Source: Pontibacter litorisediminis
Lineage (GTDB): Bacteria; Bacteroidota; Bacteroidia; Cytophagales; Hymenobacteraceae
Direction of reading: 5' to 3'
DNA length: 64,000 nt
Assembly (NCBI RefSeq): GCF_029360645.1
Contig: NZ_JARDUA010000001.1
Span: 186,001-250,000 of the forward strand
Of the stretch, positions 35,391 to 43,867 are shown piece after piece. Under the pieces are notes generated by a model, which saw only the letters and a list, made by a program, of their open reading frames with translations, made no database searches and had not been told where the DNA came from. Each line of letters opens with the position of its first letter. The first letter of the stretch is position 1. The position numbers were made by a program, and so were the translations under genes.

Positions 35391-38156
35391 TTATGGCCTG
35401 CCGCCCCAGTTGCCGCTGCGCTCCTGGTTCATCTCCGGGGCATCCCCGCTGATGAACTTGCGCAGGTTATAGGTAAAGGTGAGCATAAAGTAACGCTGCA
35501 GCACCGTAGACTGCACGTCCTCTATATAATCTGCGGCGATGTTACGCTCGATGCTCACGTTCTGCTTCAGCAGGTCGTTCACGCTCAGGCTTATCTCGCC
35601 TTGCTGGTTCTTAAAGATCTTCTTGCCCAGACTCATGTTCCAAAGCAGGTAGCTGTTGTCCACGCCGGCAGAAAGGCCGCTGTTGTACTGGTGGTTCAGC
35701 TCGGTGCGGTACACTATCCCTTTCCAGATGATGCTGTTCAGGCGCAGGTTGGTGCTGTGGGTGTAGTAGTTGTTGTTCTGGTTGGTGCGTAGCGTGTTTT
35801 CTATCAGGTTGTAGCTGCCTGTGGTCGAGATGTTGAAGTCCACCTTCTCACTGATGTTACTGCTCAGGTTCAGGCCTGCCCTGAAGTTTGTGTTGTTGGC
35901 GTAGTTGATCTCCTCATCGATCATACCCGGTATTCTGGAGTAACCTACCGAGCCATTCACGTTAAAGTTGGAACTGATGAAGTTAAGCGGTTGCCCGTAG
36001 TTAAAGAACGAGCGCACGCTCCAGTAGCCATCCAGGTTTACCGGGCGCGAGAAACGCGCACCTGGGCGGTATGTATAGTTTTCAGGAAGCTCGAAAGGCA
36101 CATCGCGTGTATAGATGCTGTTGGTGATGTAGCTCTGCGTCATGTTACCGAACACGCCCATGAAGAACACTTTGTTCGTCTCGGCATTAAAGCTGCGGAA
36201 ACGCGTGAACAGCCTGTGCTGGTATTCCTGGTCTAGCTCCGGGTTGCCGATGCGCGGCTGCAGCGGGTTAGAGATATCCAGCACGTTCTGCAGTTGCTCT
36301 ACCGACGGCTCGTTGGTGGAGGTGCGGTAATTAATCCTCAGGTTCGTGGATTTTGAGAACTTATACTCATACTCTGCCGATGGCAATACGTTCGTGAAGT
36401 TCCTTTTCAGCGGGTACCGCTCCGGGAACTCGCTCTCGCCACGCAGGGTAGCGTACTGGTAGCGGGCGTTCAGCTGAAAACTGGTGCTCTCGGTTCTGTA
36501 CTGGTAGCTCGGGCCGAAGCGCTGCGAAATGTAATCGCTGTTGAATGTGTTGCTGAGCGGAACGTTAAAGCTGTCGTAGCCTTCGCCTTCCACAAAGTCG
36601 TAGGTTCTTCGGTCGGAATCGTTGTTGCGGTTGCTGATGTTATACTCCAGTTGCAGGCGTGAGTTCTCGCCCAGTCGCTGTGAGTAATCCAGGTTGCCAG
36701 ACCAAGAGAAGTTACTGCGCTCCAGGTCGATGAACTGGTTCCGGGTCACGTCGCGCTCCGGGTTCTGCAGGTTTGAGGTGTTCTCCAACTGGAAAGCCTC
36801 GCCGTTTGTGGAGCTGTAGCGCGTGTCAATATCCGCGGTCAGGATTCTGCCGGAGGTGCCGAAGCGGTGCGAGTAAATAATGTTGTTGCTGAAGTCCAGG
36901 CTTGTGTTTTCAGCATTGTTGGAGTTAAGCGAGTTTGACAGCACATCAGCATTGGCGATTGTACTGGCATTGCGGGTGGTCAGCGACTCGTTACGCTGCA
37001 CCGTGATGTTCGGCCTTACCAGGAGCCTGTTGTTCTCGTTGATGTTATACTGCAGCCTAAAGTTAAAGCGGTGGCTCTCCGAGATGTCCTGGTTGCGGCT
37101 GTTCTCGGTGTAGGTGGTGTCGCTGTTCACAAAATCGCGGAAGCGGTACTGGTTATTGATCACATCGCGGTTTGAGTAGTTGTAGTTGGCGCCAACCTCC
37201 ATTTTCTTGCCCCACATGTCATTGTAGTTCAGGCCCAGGGTGTTGGTGTTGATGATGCCGTTCGGTGAGCCGCCGCCCCAGCCTCTGCGGCCGCGCATGC
37301 CGCCGCCAGGTGTCTCGCCAATGGAGAAATCAAACATGTTGATGTTGTTCGTAAGACCTGTGGCCGTGATGCGGCGGTCGCCGTTGAAGTAGTTTACCGT
37401 GGCGCCCACCATGTAACGCTCGTCGGTGCCGTAGCCGGCCGATGCCTTGCCCACGTAGCCCTGGCGCTTGTCTTTCTTGGTCACGAAATTGAGCGTCTTG
37501 ATGCGGTTCCCGTCGTCGAAGCCACTGAAGGCGGCGCGGTCGCTCTGGCCGTCAAACACCTGCACGCTCTCCACCATGTCGGCGGAAAGGTTACGCACGG
37601 CGGCGTTTACGTCCTCTCCGGTGTAGCGCTTGCCGTCGATCATCACCTGCTGCACATCCTCGCCCTGTGCCTGTATCTTGCCGTTCTCCACGGTTACGCC
37701 AGGCATTTTAGTCACCAGGTCCTCGGCGCTGGCATCCGGGGCAGTTTTAAAGGCCTTGGCGTTAAACTGGGAGGTGTCGCCTTTCTGCTCGCCCAGCGGG
37801 GCGCGGCCAATGATCTGTACTTCCTGCAGGCCGGTGGCCGCATCGCGCAGCAACAACGGACCTAGGTTTACCGGGGAGCCAGCCACCTGAAAGCTGCGGG
37901 TGAAGTTCTCAAACCCGATGTAGTTGATCTCCAGGGTATACTGCCCCTGGGCCACGCGCTCGAAGCGGAAGCGGCCCTCGCCGTCGGTGGCGGTTACTGA
38001 TTTGGTGGCGTCAGCGGTGCGCGTCAGCACCACGTTTGCGCCCGGCAGCGGAGTTTTATCGCTGTTGCCCTGCACGACGCCCGATACCGAGGTAGTTTGT
38101 GCAAATGCCTGCAGCACGGCCACAAGCATCAGGAAGGTGGTAAAAAGCCTCTTCAT
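35391..38156 (-). CDS. Large outer-membrane TonB-dependent receptor-like protein
   Basis: A 921-residue outer-membrane protein. A signal peptide (cleavage near FAQTTS) is followed by a carboxypeptidase-regulatory-like domain at ~22-110 (SVSGVVQGNSDKTPLPGANV), a plug-like region (EVQIIGRAPLGEQKGDTSQ and VTVENGKIQAQGEDVQQVMID) and a barrel of the outer-membrane beta-barrel family 3 type. The middle carries a glycine-rich loop (GGGMRGRRGWGGGS). Unlike the first receptor it lacks a C-terminal aromatic end; the last residues are RSGNWGGRP. The substrate is unknown. It is a single gene with its own terminator. Confidence 0.88.
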   Translation of the reverse strand: MKRLFTTFLMLVAVLQAFAQTTSVSGVVQGNSDKTPLPGANVVLTRTADATKSVTATDGEGRFRFERVAQGQYTLEINYIGFENFTRSFQVAGSPVNLGPLLLRDAATGLQEVQIIGRAPLGEQKGDTSQFNAKAFKTAPDASAEDLVTKMPGVTVENGKIQAQGEDVQQVMIDGKRYTGEDVNAAVRNLSADMVESVQVFDGQSDRAAFSGFDDGNRIKTLNFVTKKDKRQGYVGKASAGYGTDERYMVGATVNYFNGDRRITATGLTNNINMFDFSIGETPGGGMRGRRGWGGGSPNGIINTNTLGLNYNDMWGKKMEVGANYNYSNRDVINNQYRFRDFVNSDTTYTENSRNQDISESHRFNFRLQYNINENNRLLVRPNITVQRNESLTTRNASTIANADVLSNSLNSNNAENTSLDFSNNIIYSHRFGTSGRILTADIDTRYSSTNGEAFQLENTSNLQNPERDVTRNQFIDLERSNFSWSGNLDYSQRLGENSRLQLEYNISNRNNDSDRRTYDFVEGEGYDSFNVPLSNTFNSDYISQRFGPSYQYRTESTSFQLNARYQYATLRGESEFPERYPLKRNFTNVLPSAEYEYKFSKSTNLRINYRTSTNEPSVEQLQNVLDISNPLQPRIGNPELDQEYQHRLFTRFRSFNAETNKVFFMGVFGNMTQSYITNSIYTRDVPFELPENYTYRPGARFSRPVNLDGYWSVRSFFNYGQPLNFISSNFNVNGSVGYSRIPGMIDEEINYANNTNFRAGLNLSSNISEKVDFNISTTGSYNLIENTLRTNQNNNYYTHSTNLRLNSIIWKGIVYRTELNHQYNSGLSAGVDNSYLLWNMSLGKKIFKNQQGEISLSVNDLLKQNVSIERNIAADYIEDVQSTVLQRYFMLTFTYNLRKFISGDAPEMNQERSGNWGGRP

Positions 38157-38456
38157 GTAGTAGGTGTGAAGTTATGGTATAGTAAGACTTGGTTGTTTAG
38201 ACAGCAGACTACTGCCTTAGTTTAACTCATCCATAAAAAATTCTACATATCTTATAGAGGCTGCTGAGCAGTTTGGCAGCGCCAGCTTTTACTTTCGGGA
38301 AAGCTTGAACAAAATACAGGCAGGCAGGTTACTTTTGCACCGGATCACGTATAAAGAGCAGCTGCAGAAGATTTTCCTGAGGAAGCTGTCCACGCTGTAC
38401 TTTACCGCCTCTTTTTTCCGTTTGCAGCAATAACCTATACTTTAAGACACATACCT
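38157..38456. other. Intergenic region holding an orphan reading frame
   Basis: 300 bases between divergent genes. Its only notable content is the plus-strand frame at 38221-38433. Confidence 0.6.
38221..38433 (+). pseudogene. Possible gene remnant without ATG
   Basis: A 70-codon open frame directly after a TAG and ending at a TAA. It lacks ATG and GTG starts (TTG at 38305 is the only fair one). Codons such as GAG CAG CTG CAG AAG look coding, and the reading EAAEQFGSASFYFRESL to SFFRLQQ is protein-like. I do not recognise it. It could be a broken gene or chance. Confidence 0.3.
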
Positions 38457-38972
38457 GTGGCCGTTTACAGTGTCATATCCTCTTTCCTGAGACGCAGGCT
38501 GGTGCAGCCGGCGGTAAACCTGCTGCGGCAGGGCATGACCCCGCGCAACCTGTCAGCCACGGTGGCAGTGGGTAGCGTGATCGGAGTCATTCCGGCGATT
38601 GGGGTAACCACCCTGCTGAGCACGGCGGTGGCGGCACGGTTCCGGCTTAACATTGCGGCTACCGTGCTGGTGAGTTATCTGGTGCAGCCGCTGCAGATAC
38701 TCCTGTTTATTCCGTTTATCCGGCTGGGTATTACTTTTTTTGGCTTAGGGGAGCTGCGGCTTACGCTGGCCGAGATGCAGGTCATGTTCAAGGCCGATTG
38801 GCTGGATGCCATTAGCAAGCTTTGGATGGCAAACCTGGCGGGTATCGCGGCCTGGGCCATGCTTTCGGTGCCTACGGGCGTGGTTTTATACTTTATCCTC
38901 TTGCCCGTGCTGCACCGGGTACTGCCTAAACCCAAACTGGTTGAGGCAGAATCGACTGCAGTAGAAGCGTAA
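38457..38972 (+). CDS. DUF2062-family membrane protein
   Basis: A 171-residue membrane protein with three predicted spans and the DUF2062 pattern (GMTPRNLSATVAVGSVIGVIPAIGVTTLL, read here in two parts, then NIAATVLVSYLVQPLQILLF). DUF2062 domains often accompany glycosyltransferases in other bacteria; none is adjacent. The start is a GTG at 38457 (no ATG in reach). It converges on the H-NOX gene. The function is unknown. Confidence 0.8.
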   Translation: MAVYSVISSFLRRRLVQPAVNLLRQGMTPRNLSATVAVGSVIGVIPAIGVTTLLSTAVAARFRLNIAATVLVSYLVQPLQILLFIPFIRLGITFFGLGELRLTLAEMQVMFKADWLDAISKLWMANLAGIAAWAMLSVPTGVVLYFILLPVLHRVLPKPKLVEAESTAVEA

Positions 38973-39011
38973 CCCTGCCCAATGGTTTTTCAAGTAGCAC
39001 GCCTTGTGTCC

Positions 39012-39566
39012 TTAACCATTGGTGGTGAACTCTACTCTTATCTGCACGCGCTCGGAGAGCAGATCAGTGGCAGGCATTACTTTTACCTTGTCCGATTCAT
39101 GAAAATACCTTGCTAACCCTTTTATAATGCCAATTGCAAAGCCGGCCATCCGGCGCTTTGAGTGATAGTCTATGACCAGCATGTTTTTCCCGACCTTGGT
39201 GACGTGCAGCGGGGGCGGGTTTGTTTGTGCACTTTCCCGCTTGATGCCGCTATGCATGTGGGAGCCGATATGTTGCAGCATCTCATAGGTTTTCCAGTCA
39301 GGGTTCACAAATTTTTTGAACACCAGCAACAGGTCTGGCACCAGAAACTCCCCAAAATCTTGCTGAAACTCCGGATAAGGCACTCCCTCTGCCAAAGCCC
39401 CGGCCGCCAAAATGGTGTAAAGTTCCGATACCGGGTACACCTCCGTCATTTGGTAGGGGGTGGCAACCCGCTCTATGTTTTCGCTCTCCAGAATCCTAAT
39501 CCAGGTGCTGTAGTCATGCCTGTTCTCGATGTAACGCTTCAGAAAAATGAAGATAGACCCGTGCAT
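39012..39566 (-). CDS. hnoX: H-NOX (heme-NO/O2-binding) gas-sensor protein
   Basis: A 184-residue cytosolic heme protein of the H-NOX family that binds NO or O2. The domain starts MHGSIFIFLKRYI. The signature YHSKR (YxSxR, residues 134-138) binds heme propionates, and His105 has exactly the 29-residue spacing to Tyr134 seen in Caldanaerobacter (Tt) H-NOX (His102-Tyr131), so it is the proximal ligand. The PP pair 12 residues after His also matches. The GIIKGLARYFHE end is typical. Start at complement 39564-39566 fits the family; an ATG 24 bases upstream is also possible. No partner kinase or cyclase lies nearby, so its output is unknown. Confidence 0.88.
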   Translation of the reverse strand: MHGSIFIFLKRYIENRHDYSTWIRILESENIERVATPYQMTEVYPVSELYTILAAGALAEGVPYPEFQQDFGEFLVPDLLLVFKKFVNPDWKTYEMLQHIGSHMHSGIKRESAQTNPPPLHVTKVGKNMLVIDYHSKRRMAGFAIGIIKGLARYFHESDKVKVMPATDLLSERVQIRVEFTTNG

Positions 39567-39626
39567 CAGGTCGCTTGATAATCCGTGCATGGCTAAAAGT
39601 ATGTCTGCTTGTGATTTGCCAAAAGT

Positions 39627-39651
39627 TGTCGAACTCGTTACGCATTCGACA
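39627..39651. promoter_or_regulatory. Inverted repeat upstream of the H-NOX gene
   Basis: TGTCGAA (39627-39633) and TTCGACA (39645-39651) are perfect 7-bp arms separated by 11 bases, about 60 bases before the H-NOX start. The half-site spacing suits a dimeric regulator. No known binding protein is assigned. Confidence 0.45.
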
Positions 39652-39749
39652 TACCATTTACGGCCAGAGGGCAGAAGTGGCAAGGATGTATTTGTTGAAA
39701 GTTTGTCTTATTCAAAGGAGTTTGCTGTGTTGGAGTAGTGCAGCCAGAA

Positions 39750-39784
39750 AGCAAAACAGCCAGCCCTGTTAAAGGCTGGCTGCA
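39750..39784 (-). terminator. Terminator of the OmpA lipoprotein gene
   Basis: CAGCCAGCC pairs with GGCTGGCTG around an 8-base loop; on the minus strand TTTTG follows. Confidence 0.8.
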
Positions 39785-39809
39785 TGTTATACTTACACAT
39801 TTGAACCGC

Positions 39810-40688
39810 TTAGGTCGTCTCCAGAATCTGGAACAGCTCGTCCAGTTTAGGCGTCAGGATGATTTCGGTGCGGCGGTTCTTCTGGCGGGCCTCCTTTGTC
39901 TTGGCCTCGTCCAGCGGCACATACTTCGAGCGGCCTGAAGGTGTCACGCGGGTTGGGTCTACGCCGGCGTTTGCCAGGATGCGGGTGATCTCTGTGGCGC
40001 GCAACACGCTCAGGTCCCAGTTATCCTGCATGCCCACGGTTCCTCTGGCTATCGGCACATCATCTGTATGGCCCTCTACCAGCACGTTCACGTCCTTCTG
40101 CTCTTGCAGTACGGATGCCAGTTTACGCAGGGCGTCCACGCCTTTCGGGTCTACCTTGGTAGAGCCGGAATTAAACAGCAGCTGCTCTGCCAGCGACACG
40201 TATACTTTGCCGTTGCGGACATCGATGGTCAGGTCTTTATCGTTAAAGCCAAGCAGGGCCTTGCTCACGCGGTTGCGCAGGTTGGCCACGGCAGCATCTT
40301 TCTCATCCAGGATGCGCTGTAGTTCGGCCAGTCTTGCCTCGCGGGCTTTCAGGTCGGCGTTCAGGCGGTCGATCTGCGATTTGCTCATGTTTAGGCTCTC
40401 GCCGAGCGATTTTCCTTCTTTCAGGGCTTTGGCCAGGCTCGCCTCGTACTCGCGTTTCTGCTGCTCCAGTTGGGCGCGCTCTTCCTCCAGGCTGGCTTTG
40501 GCAGCCTCCAGGTCGGCTTTCTGTTGCTCTAGCGTAGATTTTTCCTTCTGCAGTCCGGCCTTGTCTACCTCCAGCGCATTCTTACGGGCCATTAGGTCAT
40601 CGTACTTTTTCTTGGATACCACGCACGACGAAAGCGACATGCTACCAGCCAACAACAGGATGGAGGCCTTGAATAGATGTTTTCTCAT
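39810..40688 (-). CDS. OmpA-family peptidoglycan-associated lipoprotein
   Basis: A 292-residue outer-membrane lipoprotein. The signal ends SMSLSSC; a long coiled coil rich in Glu, Lys and Gln spans residues ~30-150. The C-terminal OmpA/Pal domain at ~170-285 carries the signature VLVEGHTDDVPI and RATEITRILANAGVDPTRV, with the C-terminal NRRTEI typical of peptidoglycan binders. It should link the outer membrane to peptidoglycan. The ATG at the complement of 40686-40688 is preferred over a TTG six bases upstream. It is a single gene. Confidence 0.92.
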   Translation of the reverse strand: MRKHLFKASILLLAGSMSLSSCVVSKKKYDDLMARKNALEVDKAGLQKEKSTLEQQKADLEAAKASLEEERAQLEQQKREYEASLAKALKEGKSLGESLNMSKSQIDRLNADLKAREARLAELQRILDEKDAAVANLRNRVSKALLGFNDKDLTIDVRNGKVYVSLAEQLLFNSGSTKVDPKGVDALRKLASVLQEQKDVNVLVEGHTDDVPIARGTVGMQDNWDLSVLRATEITRILANAGVDPTRVTPSGRSKYVPLDEAKTKEARQKNRRTEIILTPKLDELFQILETT

Positions 40689-40752
40689 TTGCAATAGCTA
40701 AAAGTTTGTAATAGGGTGTAAGCAAATATAGCAAAAAACCTTTAACTGCAGC

Positions 40753-41619
40753 TCAGCCAGCAAAATCAAAAGATAGATTGCCGCCCAAAACCGGAGGAGC
40801 AGAGGCTGCTTCCCAACCGATCATGGCCATTTTACGCTCGCTGCCCCATCGGTACTCGCCTATGCCGCCCACGCTCTTAATAACGCGGTGGCAGGGGATG
40901 AGGAAGCCGATGGGGTTGCTGCCAATGGCGGTGCCCACGGCGCGGCTGGCGTTTGGCTGGTTTATGCTGTGCGCAAGGCTGGCGTAGGAGCAAAGGTGGC
41001 CCTCAGGTATACGCAGCAGGGCTTCCCATACTTTCAGCTGAAAGGGTGTGCCGCTCAGGTGCAGCTTTATCCGGCCATCTTCCGGGGAGATGGTGTTCAG
41101 GAAAAATGACTGTACTTGCTGGTGCATTTTTGTTTCCTGCTGCAGCAGTTCCGCCCTGGGCCATACCTGCCGCAATTCCTGCAGCGCCTGCTCAGAGTTT
41201 TGGAAGAAGTGCAGGTAGCAGATGCCTCTGGACGTGGAAGCGACCAGGTAGCTGCCGAACTGGCTGGAGCCGAAGCTATACTTTAGCTGCAGCTGCTCGC
41301 CCTGGTTCTTGTACTGCCCCGGCGTCATGCCTTCTACGCTGACGAACAGGTCGTGCAGGCGGCTGCTGGCGGAGAGGCCCGTGCTGTGGGTGGCCTCTAG
41401 CACCGAGGTGCTCTGTGCCAGCACTGCCTTGGCATGCTTTAGCGAGAGGTACTGCAGAAACTTCTTGGGGCTAACACCGGCCCACTCGGTAAACACCCGC
41501 TGGAAATGCTGCGGGCTCAGGTGCACTTGTGCGGCCACTTCCTCCAGCGTCGGCTGCTGTGCTGCTTGCTGCCGGATGTAAGCCAGTGCCTTGGCTACGG
41601 TTTCATAATGCGTGTTCAT
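40753..41619 (-). CDS. AraC-HTH / O6-alkylguanine-DNA alkyltransferase fusion (Ada-like)
   Basis: A 288-residue protein combining an AraC-type DNA-binding domain (residues ~5-100; LSPQHFQRVFTEWAGVSPKKF) with an alkylguanine-DNA alkyltransferase domain at ~195-285 containing the active-site IPCHRVI and the arginine-finger sequence ASRAVGTAIGSNPIGF. It repairs O6-methylguanine by transfer to the cysteine. The N-terminal zinc-cysteine domain of E. coli Ada, which senses methylphosphotriesters, is absent, so its regulation must differ. The ATG at the complement of 41617-41619 is preferred over an upstream GTG. Confidence 0.9.
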   Translation of the reverse strand: MNTHYETVAKALAYIRQQAAQQPTLEEVAAQVHLSPQHFQRVFTEWAGVSPKKFLQYLSLKHAKAVLAQSTSVLEATHSTGLSASSRLHDLFVSVEGMTPGQYKNQGEQLQLKYSFGSSQFGSYLVASTSRGICYLHFFQNSEQALQELRQVWPRAELLQQETKMHQQVQSFFLNTISPEDGRIKLHLSGTPFQLKVWEALLRIPEGHLCSYASLAHSINQPNASRAVGTAIGSNPIGFLIPCHRVIKSVGGIGEYRWGSERKMAMIGWEAASAPPVLGGNLSFDFAG

Positions 41620-41689
41620 AGAGGCAATTACCACATTCACCCTTATACTTTCAACCCGATTCTTGCGGACTTTGTACTGGTTGTAAAAG

Positions 41690-41719
41690 AAAAATCCCCG
41701 GCCTTGGGGCTAGGGATCT
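41690..41719 (-). terminator. Terminator of the first TPR gene
   Basis: Minus strand: ATCCC/GGGAT arms with an inner GCC/GGC and a run of T at the end. Confidence 0.65.
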
Positions 41720-41726
41720 ATACTTG

Positions 41727-42437
41727 CTAATTGGCAACGCTGTCGGAGGCACTGAAGAAGCCCTGCGGGTCGGGCATTTTCTCGCTCAGCTCCAGGATGT
41801 AGCTGTAGTCGATCTGCGACATGTCAATGCTGCGGCTCTTGTGCAGGTAGTCCCATGCCTCGCTGTACTTCTTTTCCTGGCATTTGGCCACCGACAGGTT
41901 ATACAGCGCGTAAGCATTGTTTGGCTCTGCGGCAGTGGCTGTGTTCAGGTATGCAAGTGCTTTTTTCAGGTCTTTCTTCTTTTTCCGCTCTTTGTACACC
42001 GCCAGGTAAGAGGCAGCAACATCTGTTATCAGCATAGCGTTTTTATTATCCAGCGCCAGTGCCTTCTCATACATCCTGATGGCATACTGGTTGTCGCCTC
42101 GGGCGGAGGTTACCAGGCCGAAAGCCCAATAGGTGTCTTTGTTGTCAGGGTTCAGGAGCCAGGCCAGGTTAAAGCGGTACATGGCCGTATCCACCTGCCC
42201 CTCGTTCAGGTACTCCCAGCCGCGCTCCATAAAGAACTTACTGGCCTCGCGGCGGTCGTTGAAGTTCTTGTCGCAGCTGGTCAGGAATTTCTCGTCCTGC
42301 TTCTGCTCGGCTTCGGTTTTCTGTTTCTCCCCGAACATCGGCAACACCTTTGGGCTGAGCTCGGCGGCTTTGTCCTGGGCAAAGCTGAGGGAGGCGGCAA
42401 AGAGGAACGCCACGGCGGCTAAAAGTAATTTTTTCAT
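41727..42437 (-). CDS. TPR-repeat periplasmic protein
   Basis: A 236-residue exported protein. A signal peptide (MKKLLLAAVAFLFAASLSFAQ, cut after SFAQ) precedes four to five TPR-like repeats, including AMYRFNLAWLLNPDNKDTYW and ALAYLNTATAAEPNNAYALY. It ends in the segment WDYLHKSRSIDMSQ and ...EKMPDPQGFF. That C-terminal segment is shared with the neighbouring lipoprotein, showing a tandem duplication. The partner is unknown. Confidence 0.85.
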   Translation of the reverse strand: MKKLLLAAVAFLFAASLSFAQDKAAELSPKVLPMFGEKQKTEAEQKQDEKFLTSCDKNFNDRREASKFFMERGWEYLNEGQVDTAMYRFNLAWLLNPDNKDTYWAFGLVTSARGDNQYAIRMYEKALALDNKNAMLITDVAASYLAVYKERKKKKDLKKALAYLNTATAAEPNNAYALYNLSVAKCQEKKYSEAWDYLHKSRSIDMSQIDYSYILELSEKMPDPQGFFSASDSVAN

Positions 42438-42551
42438 ATAGTAGCTGTTTTATACTTCTGGGTCAGTGCTGCTGGAGTAGCAGCAGGTCGGCCTAAACAA
42501 ATTTTAGCAAACGTATAAAAGTAACACAGCTGCACTATACTTGCAAGCAGC

Positions 42552-43277
42552 TTACTTCCGCTGCGCCACATAAATCCCTTCAGGGTCTTTTCTCTGCTCC
42601 AGCAGAACGGCTATAAACACCTGGTCTTCCTTGCTCTTATCCTGCCGGATGCTCTGGTGCAGGTAGTCCCATGCTTGGCCGAATTCATAGAGGTAGTAGC
42701 TGTTCACGGCCAGCTTGTAATAAATATCTGCGGCGTTTTTAGGGTGCAGTTTCAGGGCGCGCTCCAGAAGCTTCCGGCTCTGCTGCAGGTCTTCTAGCGT
42801 GCTTTTTTGGTAGAAACGGGAGAGGTGGGTGGTGGCGATATCGGTGAGCAGGCGCGGGTTTTCTTTGTCCTTATCCAGGGCGCGATACAGAATGTAAAGG
42901 GCTTTGCTGTATTCCTGCTGCTGCCCGTATACCAGGCCATAGCCCCAGTACACTTCGTTGTTGGTGCGGTCCATCAGCCAGGCACGGTTAAAATAGAGCA
43001 GGGCGGAATCCAGCTTCTCCTCGTTAAAGTTGCGCTTGGCCTGCAGCACATAGTACTTGCTCCCGAGCTGGCGGCTTTTAAACCTGGAGGCATTCTCCTT
43101 CAGGAACTTGTTTTGTGCGGCCGCTGCCTCTGGTGTGGCCGGAGCCATGGGCGGAATCACTTCCTGCATGGTAAGGCGCGGGCGCTCGGGCTGTGGTGTG
43201 TTGGTCAGGGCGTTTTGCACATTGCAACTGCTTAGGCCCATTGCCACCAATCCTGCCGCTGCTATCCAATATCGCAT
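42552..43277 (-). CDS. TPR-repeat lipoprotein, paralogue of the neighbour
   Basis: A 241-residue lipoprotein. The signal ends VAMGLSSC, and the mature protein starts with a Pro-rich linker. TPR repeats include ALLYFNRAWLMDRTNNEVYW and ALYILYRALDKDKENPRLL, and the C-terminal part reads AWDYLHQSIRQDKSKEDQ. This matches the downstream TPR protein at 41727-42437 in order and in conserved residues, yet here the export is by lipid anchoring. The two lie in tandem, with 114 bases between them. Confidence 0.85.
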   Translation of the reverse strand: MRYWIAAAGLVAMGLSSCNVQNALTNTPQPERPRLTMQEVIPPMAPATPEAAAAQNKFLKENASRFKSRQLGSKYYVLQAKRNFNEEKLDSALLYFNRAWLMDRTNNEVYWGYGLVYGQQQEYSKALYILYRALDKDKENPRLLTDIATTHLSRFYQKSTLEDLQQSRKLLERALKLHPKNAADIYYKLAVNSYYLYEFGQAWDYLHQSIRQDKSKEDQVFIAVLLEQRKDPEGIYVAQRK

Positions 43278-43371
43278 TTTATACTTTTACTGGTTTCATT
43301 TACTAACGCCTTTGCGTGTGGTTTAGTACAAAGAGAATGTTTCTGCAGGAAAGGAGTTCGGCTATGAATTT

Positions 43372-43384
43372 AATTGCGACAATT
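43372..43384. promoter_or_regulatory. Palindrome at the toxin-antitoxin promoter
   Basis: AATTG-CGA-CAATT, a perfect 5-bp-arm palindrome at the -33 side of the RES-Xre promoter. Toxin-antitoxin operons of this type are often autoregulated by the Xre-like antitoxin, so it may be its operator. Confidence 0.45.
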
Positions 43385-43409
43385 GACGTTTTATTTTAGA
43401 CAGTTTTCG

Positions 43410-43417
43410 TATATTTG
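43410..43417 (+). promoter_or_regulatory. Promoter -7 box TATATTTG of the toxin-antitoxin operon
   Basis: TATATTTG fits TAnnTTTG, 22 bases before the antitoxin ATG. A TTG at 43383-43385 lies 24 bases upstream, slightly long for the -33 element. Confidence 0.5.
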
Positions 43418-43438
43418 AAAGTATAAAATGTTACCGCC

Positions 43439-43867
43439 ATGGGACAAGCCTTGAGTATAGACAGTAGCCTGAGCTACAAGTTGATAGATGATAAAGACGT
43501 ATTCATGCTTATTAGCACAGTACGTGAGGGGATCAAGTATGCCTTGTTTCAGAACATTGCTGATAAGATCCCTTTCAGCGTGAGTGAGTGGTCTAACTTT
43601 CTGCACCTGTCGGAGCGGACCTTCCAGCGCTATAAAAAGGAGAAACGCACCTTCGACCCGCTGCACTCTGAGAAAATACTGGAGATAACGCTGGTTTATA
43701 ACAAAGGCACCGACGTGTTTGGCGACAAGGCAAACTTTGATGCCTGGCTGGAAGCAAAGAATGTGGCATTGGGCGGCCTGAAGCCAAAAGAGCTGCTCGA
43801 TAGCACCTTTGGTATTGGTCTGCTGCGCGATGAACTAACGCGCATAGAACACGGTGTGCTGGCATGA
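43439..43867 (+). CDS. Xre-type antitoxin of a RES-Xre toxin-antitoxin pair
   Basis: A 142-residue antitoxin of the Xre/MbcA/ParS type. The central helix region (VSEWSNFLHLSERTFQRYKKEKR) acts as DNA-binding helix-turn-helix; the C-terminal part FDAWLEAKNVALGGLKPKEL is the toxin-binding MbcA/ParS domain (the usual form is FGSREAAEAWL..GG..P). Its stop overlaps the start of the RES gene in an ATGA, the classical TA arrangement. It should neutralise the toxin and repress the operon. Confidence 0.88.
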   Translation: MGQALSIDSSLSYKLIDDKDVFMLISTVREGIKYALFQNIADKIPFSVSEWSNFLHLSERTFQRYKKEKRTFDPLHSEKILEITLVYNKGTDVFGDKANFDAWLEAKNVALGGLKPKELLDSTFGIGLLRDELTRIEHGVLA

